From: CANHBY01 sp031376995
Lineage (GTDB): Bacteria; Pseudomonadota; Gammaproteobacteria; Burkholderiales; Burkholderiaceae_C
NCBI GenBank assembly: GCA_031376995.1
Contig: JANMEO010000093.1
Span: 1 to 10,422 of the forward strand
Direction: 5' to 3'
Length of the DNA: 10,422 nt
The position numbers were made by a program, and so were the translations under genes. Below are positions 4,100 through 10,422 of this stretch, piece after piece; within the stretch, counting starts at the first letter, position 1; each line of letters starts with the position of its first letter. The notes under the pieces were generated by a model that did not search any database, was not told the DNA's origin, and saw nothing but the letters and a program-made list of their open reading frames with translations.

Positions 4100-5956
4100 G
4101 TGACTGTTTTACCCCCCCTGCAAGACATTCTTCAAGATGTCTTTGGTTACAGCTCATTTCGCGGTGAGCAAGACCGTGTTATTTCTCATGTGGCTCAGGG
4201 CGGTGATGCGCTGGTGCTGATGCCCACTGGCGGCGGTAAGAGCCTGTGCTATCAGGTGCCGGCCATTGCTCGACATCGCGCCGGGCGCGGTGTGAGTGTG
4301 GTGGTGAGCCCGCTGATTGCGCTCATGCATGACCAAGTGGGCGCCCTTGAAGAAGCTGGGGTGCATGCGGCTTTTCTAAATTCAACGCTCAGCAGTGAAG
4401 AAGCCCAGCGCGTTGAGCGTGAAATGATGAGCGGTCGAATGGTGCTGTTGTATGCGGCCCCCGAGCGCATCACCTCCCCACGCTTTTTGGCTCAGCTCGA
4501 TTCACTTTTTGAGCGCGGCTTGCTCAGTTTGTTTGCGATTGATGAGGCTCACTGCGTCAGCCAGTGGGGGCATGACTTTCGCGAGGATTACCTGGCCCTT
4601 AACGTTTTGCATGAGCGCTACCCCGGTGTGCCGCGCATTGCGCTCACAGCCACCGCAGACCACCTCACCCGCGCCGACATTACTCAGCGGCTGCAACTCG
4701 AAAATGCTCAGGTCTTCATCAGCAGTTTTGATCGGCCCAATATCCGTTACCACATTGTCGAAAAAAATGATGCCCGCAGTCAGCTGATGAATTTCATTCA
4801 AGATGAGCACGAAGGCGATGCCGGCATCGTGTATTGCCAATCGCGCAAAAAAGTTGAAGAAACGGCCACTTGGCTCAGCGCAAAAGGCTTGCAGGCCCTG
4901 CCATATCACGCCGGCTTAGACGCCAGCGTAAGGCGACGGCACCAAGATCGTTTTTTGCGTGAAGAGGGCCTGATCATGGTGGCCACAATTGCCTTTGGCA
5001 TGGGCATCGACAAGCCCGATGTGCGCTTTGTGGCTCACCTCGATTTGCCCAAAAACATTGAGAGCTATTACCAAGAAACCGGCCGTGCTGGGCGTGATGG
5101 CCTGAGCGCCAACGCCTGGATGACCTACGGGTTGGCTGACGTGGTGAACCAACGCCGCATGATCGATGAAAGCCCTGCAGGCGAAGATTTCAAGCGCGCT
5201 CAAGTGGGTAAGCTAGACGCCTTGCTGGCCTTGGCCGAAACCCACGATTGCCGCCGGGTGCGCCTGCTGGGCTATTTTGGAGAAGCCAGCCAAGCCTGTG
5301 GCAATTGCGACAACTGCCTGCGTCCGCCCCGCACTTGGGATGCGACCGAAGCAGCACGCAAGGCTTTAAGCTGCATCTTTCGCTTTCACCAGCGAGGTGG
5401 TCAGCGTTTTGGCGCTGGCCACCTGATTGATGTGCTGCGCGGAAAAATCACAGACAAAGTCAAGCAACACCGTCATGCCGAGCTCAGCACCTTCAGCATC
5501 GGTGCCGACCTCAGCGAGATGCAATGGCGGGGCGTGTTGCGTCAACTCATTGCGCTGGGCCACTTGCGCACGGAGGGTGAATACAACACTCTAGAGCTCA
5601 ACGTCAGCGCCCGCGAGGTGTTGCGAGGGGGAGTGCAACTTTTGCTGCGTGAGCCCAACTTGGCCGCACGCAACAAGGCGGCTGCCCGTGTCAGCGCCAG
5701 CGCCAAACCCAAGAAGGCCCCAGTGGCCCTAGACCCTCAAGGCATGACTCATTTTTTAGCACTCAAAGCTTGGCGCGCAGAAGTTGCACGTGAACACAAC
5801 CTGCCTGCCTACGTGGTTTTTCACGACGCTACACTGGCCGAGATGGCTCGCACAGCCCCCCGCGCACTCGACGAACTTGCCCAAATTAGCGGTGTGGGGG
5901 CCAAGAAGCTCGAAGCTTATGGGCAAGAAATTTTGCGGGTTTTGGCAAGAGCTTGA
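4100..5956 (+). CDS. recQ: ATP-dependent 3'-5' DNA helicase RecQ
   Basis: This 618-residue protein is close to the E. coli RecQ length. The helicase core shows the Walker A MPTGGGKSLCYQ (41-52, Lys48), the DEAH box with aromatic-rich loop (IDEAHCVSQWGHDFR, 147-161), LTATA (182-186) and motif VI QETGRAGRDG (325-334). The RecQ C-terminal region has the zinc cysteines C384, C400, C403 and C406, then a winged-helix region, and an HRDC domain (about 545-618) ending with the helix-hairpin-like ISGVGAKKLEAYG. It unwinds DNA in recombination and fork repair. The start is GTG at 4100; an in-frame TAG at 4073 rules out much extension, and the Shine-Dalgarno is weak. The 88-base gap to ssb has no clear terminator, so co-transcription with ssb is plausible. 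A long hairpin follows the stop. Confidence 0.97.
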   Translation: MTVLPPLQDILQDVFGYSSFRGEQDRVISHVAQGGDALVLMPTGGGKSLCYQVPAIARHRAGRGVSVVVSPLIALMHDQVGALEEAGVHAAFLNSTLSSEEAQRVEREMMSGRMVLLYAAPERITSPRFLAQLDSLFERGLLSLFAIDEAHCVSQWGHDFREDYLALNVLHERYPGVPRIALTATADHLTRADITQRLQLENAQVFISSFDRPNIRYHIVEKNDARSQLMNFIQDEHEGDAGIVYCQSRKKVEETATWLSAKGLQALPYHAGLDASVRRRHQDRFLREEGLIMVATIAFGMGIDKPDVRFVAHLDLPKNIESYYQETGRAGRDGLSANAWMTYGLADVVNQRRMIDESPAGEDFKRAQVGKLDALLALAETHDCRRVRLLGYFGEASQACGNCDNCLRPPRTWDATEAARKALSCIFRFHQRGGQRFGAGHLIDVLRGKITDKVKQHRHAELSTFSIGADLSEMQWRGVLRQLIALGHLRTEGEYNTLELNVSAREVLRGGVQLLLREPNLAARNKAAARVSASAKPKKAPVALDPQGMTHFLALKAWRAEVAREHNLPAYVVFHDATLAEMARTAPRALDELAQISGVGAKKLEAYGQEILRVLARA

Positions 5957-5962
5957 GCTCTG

Positions 5963-6007
5963 AACCCCTTCAATCTGAAGACGCTGCATCTTCAGATTGA
6001 AGGGGTT
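5963..6007. terminator. perfect 18-bp hairpin after recQ, probable transcription terminator
   Basis: AACCCCTTCAATCTGAAG (5963-5980) pairs exactly with CTTCAGATTGAAGGGGTT (5990-6007) around a 9-base loop. It starts 6 bases after the recQ stop. The 3' side has only TTT, and the other strand is also poor in T, so it is not a textbook intrinsic terminator, but position and stability favour an end-of-transcript role. A TTG in the right arm (5997) opens the long kinase frame but is unlikely to be used. Confidence 0.65.
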
Positions 6008-6098
6008 TGATCGGCTCAGTCAATCCTCGACTGTGGCCACCCGCACGCAAGACAATGAAAGCACTCATGCCAGCTTCAAATCCTGTCCAGCTCGCGCG

Positions 6099-9000
6099 AT
6101 GACTGCCACGACCGATTGGTTGGCTTTATCGCTGCCTGCTGGCGTGCGGCCATCTTTAGTGGTTTCTCAGAGCTCGCTGATCGGCGAGACACCGACGCAG
6201 CAACCGCCCGCCACTGCAGAAGTTGCGGCCCTTGTGGCGTTGGCGACGGCGCTGGGCGAGGCCCCCCACACCGTCTGCCAGCTTTTGGTCGATCGCTTGC
6301 TTGCGCTGCTGAAGGCCGGGTCTGCTGGGGTTAGCGTGTTGAGCGTGCAAAGCGACGGCGCCGAGTGGGTGAGTTGGCCTGCCGTCGCTGGCCGCTGGCA
6401 GGCTCACAGCGGCAGCAGTCGGCTGTTGCTCGATTCAGGCGGCTTAGCCCGCGAAGCCAACACCCCTCAACCGATCGCCGAACATGTCCTGATCGTGCCC
6501 TTTGGCTCTGCCGGCAAAACGGTTGGCACTGTGTGGGCGATCGCACACGACGCGGCTTCAAACTTCGACGCTGAGCACTTGCGGCAATTGCAAAATCTAG
6601 CGCTTTTTGTAGTGCCGGCATTGCAGGCCATGGCTGCGCGCGACGCCACGCTGGGGTTGCACGGCAACGCGCAGGGTCGGCATGCCACCTTCACCAGCCT
6701 GATCGAGAACGCGCCCTTCGGGGTTTATGTGGTCGATGCGCAGTTTCGCCTGTGCCTAGCCAGTGCAGCGGCGCGCAGGGCCTTCGCCAGCGTTCAGCCC
6801 TTGATTGGCCGCGACTTTGGCGAGGTCGTGCGCGTGGTCTGGACCGAGCCCTTTGCGTCCGAGGTGTTGGCCCACTTTTGCCACATCTTGGACAGCGGTG
6901 TAGCCCATGCCGAGCCGACGTTGAGTGAACTGCGCAAAGACAAGCCCGAGGTTGAGTCTTACGACTGGAAGATCGAACGCATCGTTCTTCCAAACGGCGA
7001 ATTCGGCGTGATCTGCTACTTTTACGACCTGACCGAACGTCAGCAGGCCGCCGACGCCCTGCGCCTGTGCGCGGCGCATTTTGAAGCGCTGTTCAATGGC
7101 GCGCCACTGGGTATCTACCTGGTGGATGCTGATCTGCGCATCTGCCAGGTTAATCCGCAGGCGCTGCCCGAGTTCGGCAATATCCAGGGCCTCATCGGCC
7201 AAGATTTGGGGGCGGTGATGCAGGCCTTGTGGGGGCCGGCTCGCGCCCATGACATCATGCAGCAGTTCCGCCATACGCTGAACACGGGCGAGCCCTTCGA
7301 GGCCGATGAACTGATCGCCTTGCGCGTCGACCTTGGCACCACTGCGTGCTACGAGTGGCAAATACACCGCATTCCACTGCCCGATGGCAGCTACGGCGTG
7401 GCCTGCCACTTTCGCGAGATTTCCCAACGCGTCCAGGCCCAAGCCCAAATCCGCGACAGCGAAATGCGCTTTCGTGCATTTGTCACTGCCAGTTCCGATG
7501 CCGTGTACTGCATGAGCCCCGATTGGAGCGAAATGCGCCACCTCCTCGGTCGCAATTTCATCGCCGACACCCACGACCCCAATTGCCATTGGCTTCAGGA
7601 CTACATCTACCCACAAGACCAGGCCCGCGTGATAGCCGCGATTGATGCGGCCATCACGGCCAAGGGCATTTTCGAACTGGAACATCGCGTCTTGCGTGTA
7701 GACGGCGAGCTGGGCTGGGCTCAGTCGCGCGCGGTTCCCTTGCTGGATGATGACGGTGCGATCAAAGAGTGGTTCGGCACCGCCAGTGACGTCACTGAAA
7801 AGCGGCGTGTGGAGCAGACGCTGAGTGAATCCGAAGAGCGCTACCGCAGCCTCTTCAATACGATGGACGAAGGCTATTGCATCATTGAGGTGCTATTTGA
7901 CGCCACCGGCACTGCCATGGATTGGCGCTTCCTAGAGGTGAACCCGGCCTTCGCCAAGCTCACGGGGGTAGAAAACGCGGTGGGCCAGCGCATGCGCGAG
8001 ATCGTGCCTGACCATGAGGAGCACTGGTTCGCCACCTATGGCAAGGTGGCGCTGACGGGCGAGGCGGTACGTTTTGTCGATCAGGCCCACTCGTTGGGCA
8101 ACCGCTGGTTCGACCTCTATGCGCTGAGGCTGGGCGGGCCAGACAGCCGCAAAGTCGCGGTGCTGTTCACCAACATCACCGAGCGACGGCGCACCGAAGA
8201 AGCGCTGCGGGCTAGCGAAGAGGAGTTTCGCGCCACCTTTGAAACAGCGGCCATCGGCATCGTGCACATCGGCTTGGACCACCGCTGGCTGCGCGTCAAC
8301 CCGGCCATGTCTAGCTTGACCGGCTACTCTTGCGAAGAGTTGACGAAGATGGCATTCACCGAGCTGACCCACCCCGATGACCTGGCCAATAGCCTGTTGC
8401 AAAAGCAGCGTTTGTTGGCCGGTGAGATGGCCTCGTACAAAATTGAAAAGCGATTTATTCACCGCAGCGGGCGTGATGTCTGGGTCACCGCCACCACATC
8501 GTTGCTGCGTGATGCAGCCGGCCGACCCCTGTACTTCATTGGCGCGCTCGAAGACATCACCGAGCAAAAAGCCACGCGGGCGCAGCTAGAGCTGCAGCGC
8601 CGCTTCGTCGAGAGGCTGGCGCATGGTATGCCCAACAGCCTGCACGTCTTTGGTCGTGTCGAGCAGTGCAATCTGTGGGTTAACCGGCATTTGGGCGACA
8701 CGCTCGGTTATTCCGCCCATGATATCGCGCAGATGGGCGCCGATTTCATGCGCCAAGTGCTGCACCCTGAGGACGTCGCGGCGGTGGGTCTGCACCTGGA
8801 GCGCGTCTTCGAGTCGACCGACGACGAAGTGTGGGACATCGAGTATCGCGTGCGTGACCAGGCGGGGCAATGGCGCTGGCTGTACCAAAGGGACACCGTC
8901 TTCCGCCGCGCGCCTGACGGGCAGGCGGTAGAACTCGTCGGCACGGCCTCCGACGTCACGGGCCGCAAGGCCATTGAAGCGGCCCTCATCGCAGCGCTGG

Positions 9001-9737
9001 CTGTGGCCAAAGACGCCAGCCAGGCAAAATCTGACTTCCTCTCGCGCATGAGCCATGAACTGCGTTCACCCTTGAATGCCGTGCTGGGCTTTGCACAGTT
9101 GCTGCAGTCCGGCACGTCGTCACCCACTGCACGGCAAGAAGAGTGCGTGGGCGAGATCCTCAAGGCGGGTTGGTATCTGCTGAGCCTGATCGAGGAGGTT
9201 CTCGACCTGTCTCTGATTGAGTTGGGCCGCCTGTCTTGCGTGCTCGAACCGATGCGGTTGGCTGAGGTGCTGTCTGAATGCCAGGCGCTGGTCGGAGCGC
9301 AAGCTGCGGCGTGTGGCATACGCCTGAGCCTTGCGCCGCTGGACGACGGTTGCTTCGTCATCGCAGACCGCACCCGTCTCAAGCAGGTCTTCATCAATAT
9401 TCTTAGCAATGCGATCAAGTACAACCGCGAGGGTGGCACAGTGCAGGTGCATTGTGAAGTCGTGGGGCACCGCCGCATCTGTATCAACATTGAAGACAGC
9501 GGCAGTGGCCTAAGCCCCGAGCAGCTGGAGCATATCTTTGAGCCCTTTGAGCGCCTGGGCCAAGAGGCCGGCACAATCGAAGGCACTGGCATCGGCCTGG
9601 CCCTGACCAGGCGCCTGGTAGAGCTGATGGGCGGCCGCATTGGCGTGCACAGCGTTGCTGGCCAAGGCAGCGTGTTCTGGGTGGAGCTTGATGCGGCTCT
9701 GGACCCGGCTGATCAACCGGATGAGGCGCCAGCCTGA
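6099..9737 (+). CDS. multi-PAS soluble sensor histidine kinase
   Basis: This is a 1212-residue protein if it starts at ATG 6099 (MTATTDWLALSLPAGV). The frame is open from 5997, and the Shine-Dalgarno is poor for all candidates. Residues about 40-178 look like a GAF domain. Six PAS-like modules follow, at roughly 198-312, 328-444, 456-570, 582-697, 709-824 and 844-957. Their borders show in repeated endings such as DLTERQQA, SDVTEKRR, NITERRRT and EDITEQKA. Next come HisKA with the H-box MSHELRSPLNAV (phospho-His986), and HATPase_c with N-box LSNAIKYN (Asn1103), DSGSGL and GTGIGLAL. No membrane segment or receiver domain was seen, so it should sense a cytoplasmic cue (redox, ligand, light or gas) and pass phosphate to a separate partner. 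The receiver-bearing gene 75 bases downstream is the obvious candidate. The first two PAS modules share the GV/GI-YLVDA style and an extended insert, suggesting an internal duplication. Confidence 0.93.
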   Translation: MTATTDWLALSLPAGVRPSLVVSQSSLIGETPTQQPPATAEVAALVALATALGEAPHTVCQLLVDRLLALLKAGSAGVSVLSVQSDGAEWVSWPAVAGRWQAHSGSSRLLLDSGGLAREANTPQPIAEHVLIVPFGSAGKTVGTVWAIAHDAASNFDAEHLRQLQNLALFVVPALQAMAARDATLGLHGNAQGRHATFTSLIENAPFGVYVVDAQFRLCLASAAARRAFASVQPLIGRDFGEVVRVVWTEPFASEVLAHFCHILDSGVAHAEPTLSELRKDKPEVESYDWKIERIVLPNGEFGVICYFYDLTERQQAADALRLCAAHFEALFNGAPLGIYLVDADLRICQVNPQALPEFGNIQGLIGQDLGAVMQALWGPARAHDIMQQFRHTLNTGEPFEADELIALRVDLGTTACYEWQIHRIPLPDGSYGVACHFREISQRVQAQAQIRDSEMRFRAFVTASSDAVYCMSPDWSEMRHLLGRNFIADTHDPNCHWLQDYIYPQDQARVIAAIDAAITAKGIFELEHRVLRVDGELGWAQSRAVPLLDDDGAIKEWFGTASDVTEKRRVEQTLSESEERYRSLFNTMDEGYCIIEVLFDATGTAMDWRFLEVNPAFAKLTGVENAVGQRMREIVPDHEEHWFATYGKVALTGEAVRFVDQAHSLGNRWFDLYALRLGGPDSRKVAVLFTNITERRRTEEALRASEEEFRATFETAAIGIVHIGLDHRWLRVNPAMSSLTGYSCEELTKMAFTELTHPDDLANSLLQKQRLLAGEMASYKIEKRFIHRSGRDVWVTATTSLLRDAAGRPLYFIGALEDITEQKATRAQLELQRRFVERLAHGMPNSLHVFGRVEQCNLWVNRHLGDTLGYSAHDIAQMGADFMRQVLHPEDVAAVGLHLERVFESTDDEVWDIEYRVRDQAGQWRWLYQRDTVFRRAPDGQAVELVGTASDVTGRKAIEAALIAALAVAKDASQAKSDFLSRMSHELRSPLNAVLGFAQLLQSGTSSPTARQEECVGEILKAGWYLLSLIEEVLDLSLIELGRLSCVLEPMRLAEVLSECQALVGAQAAACGIRLSLAPLDDGCFVIADRTRLKQVFINILSNAIKYNREGGTVQVHCEVVGHRRICINIEDSGSGLSPEQLEHIFEPFERLGQEAGTIEGTGIGLALTRRLVELMGGRIGVHSVAGQGSVFWVELDAALDPADQPDEAPA

Positions 9738-9743
9738 GCGGTT

Positions 9744-9770
9744 GTTGTACATTGTGGCACGCAGTACAAC
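9744..9770. promoter_or_regulatory. inverted repeat GTTGTAC-13-GTACAAC between kinase and REC gene
   Basis: There are two perfect 7-bp arms (9744-9750 and 9764-9770), 7 bases after the kinase stop and about 42 bases before the REC-PAS start. It could be an operator half-site pair or a weak intercistronic hairpin. No T tract follows, so it is unlikely to be an efficient terminator. Confidence 0.4.
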
Positions 9771-9780
9771 CTTGAAAACC

Positions 9781-9795
9781 TCGGCAAAAAGCCGA
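9781..9795 (+). promoter_or_regulatory. small hairpin TCGGC-AAAAA-GCCGA ahead of the REC-PAS gene
   Basis: A 5-bp stem with an A5 loop is followed by an A/G-rich stretch (AAGAAAG) that may serve as a weak ribosome-binding region. The ATG is at 9813. The element may influence translation of the downstream gene, but it is small. Confidence 0.3.
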
Positions 9796-9812
9796 AAGAA
9801 AGTACATGCGCC

Positions 9813-10422
9813 ATGATCACTGACAGCGACATTCTCAACGCCCGCATTCTCATTGTTGACGACCAGGATGCCAACGTGCGCATGCTGCAGCGCCTGCTGT
9901 CAGAGGGCGGCTACAGCCAGGTCAAGGCGACTCTGCTGCCTGCTGAAGTGTGTGCACTGCATCGTTTGCATGACTTTGACCTGATCCTGCTGGATCTGCA
10001 GATGCCTGGCATGGACTGCTTCCAGGTCATCGAAGGTTTGAAGACCATCGACCGCGATCCTTACTTGCCGGTGATCGTGTTGACGGCGCAGCCAGGTCAC
10101 AAACTGCGTGCGCTGAATGCGGGGGCCAAAGATTTCATCAGTAAGCCGCTGGACCTGACCGAGGTCCACACCCGCATCCGCAACATGCTGGAAGTTCGTT
10201 TGCTGTACCGCCAGCTAGCGCTGTACAACAGTCAGCTCGAGGCTACCATTGGCGAGCGCACGCAAGAACTGCGCGAAAGCGAAGCTCGCTTTCGCGGTCT
10301 GACAGAACTGGCGTCAGACTGGTACTGGGAGCAGGACGAGACCGGGGCCTTCACGAAAGTGTCGGGGCCAGTGCTTGAAATGTTGGGCATCCAGGTGGAT
10401 ACCTTGACCGGCAGCGCATCGG
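9813..10422 (+). CDS. response-regulator-type protein: REC domain followed by PAS (runs off right edge)
   Basis: 203 codons are visible, open to the window edge. Residues 10-125 form a receiver domain: acidic pair D16-D17 in ILIVDDQDAN, phospho-acceptor D61 in LILLDLQMPGMD, T91 in VIVLTA and K111 in FISKPLD. A helical linker follows (about 128-155, LYRQLALYNSQLEATIGER), then the beginning of a PAS module (from about 158, RFRGLTELASDWYWEQDETG). The FRGLTELASDWYWEQD style is common in betaproteobacterial signalling proteins whose C-terminus is a GGDEF/EAL or kinase domain. The output lies beyond the window, so it is unknown. The ATG at 9813 is chosen because an earlier ATG (9805) hits a stop at once. 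Tandem order and a 75-base gap suggest it is co-transcribed with, and phosphorylated by, the upstream kinase (inference). Confidence 0.9.
   Translation, partial: MITDSDILNARILIVDDQDANVRMLQRLLSEGGYSQVKATLLPAEVCALHRLHDFDLILLDLQMPGMDCFQVIEGLKTIDRDPYLPVIVLTAQPGHKLRALNAGAKDFISKPLDLTEVHTRIRNMLEVRLLYRQLALYNSQLEATIGERTQELRESEARFRGLTELASDWYWEQDETGAFTKVSGPVLEMLGIQVDTLTGSAS

Noticed and set aside
5997..6098. Kinase translation from TTG at 5997
   Set aside because: The codon lies within the hairpin arm, has no ribosome-binding site, and the extra 34 residues are not domain-like.
6756..7685. 309-codon minus-strand frame
   Set aside because: It is a shadow of the kinase gene on the opposite strand; it has no recognisable domain and the sense frame is a clear kinase.
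8708..9640. 310-codon minus-strand frame
   Set aside because: It is a shadow of the kinase catalytic region. Its Ser/Arg-rich, unstructured product is typical of antisense frames in GC-rich genes.

Overview
The window looks like a chromosomal piece of a betaproteobacterium, probably Burkholderiales/Comamonadaceae-like. This is inferred from protein style (SSB, RecQ, multi-PAS kinase, REC-PAS protein opening), moderately high GC and codon use; no rRNA or other marker gene is present. It divides into a decayed mobile/accessory zone (1 to about 3500) and an intact core zone (about 3500 to the end).

Accessory zone. The left edge carries the first 52 codons of a minus-strand gene that may be a reverse transcriptase. 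It is preceded by about 470 bases of AT-rich, repeat-rich DNA with no gene. Next is a dead single-gene IS66-family element (626-2318). Its DDE transposase is broken by an 18-bp insertion that brings in a stop and by a 16-bp tandem duplication that shifts the frame. Right of it lies structured non-coding DNA that ends in a clear group II intron domain V and VI on the plus strand, with no intron-encoded protein. This intron abuts, in antisense, a minus-strand DUF481-type outer-membrane protein gene, of which only about 102 N-terminal codons remain. A short repeat, TATACCCCTCGGAAC(TG), occurs four times in this zone (609, 2347, 3354, and inverted ending at 3448). The last two form a perfect 37-bp inverted repeat directly upstream of ssb.

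Core zone. ssb (3502-4011) and recQ (4100-5956) lie in tandem and encode partners in single-strand DNA handling and recombinational repair. A long perfect hairpin follows recQ. Then comes a 1212-residue soluble sensor histidine kinase (GAF, six PAS-like modules, HisKA, HATPase_c, no receiver). Seventy-five bases downstream begins a REC-PAS protein that runs off the right edge. The pair looks like a split two-component phosphorelay.

The items most worth a second look are the palindromic repeat and terminator-like hairpin in the ssb leader, the ORF-less intron RNA next to the truncated DUF481 gene, and the possible RT with its long structured leader. No CRISPR array, tRNA or rRNA was seen.
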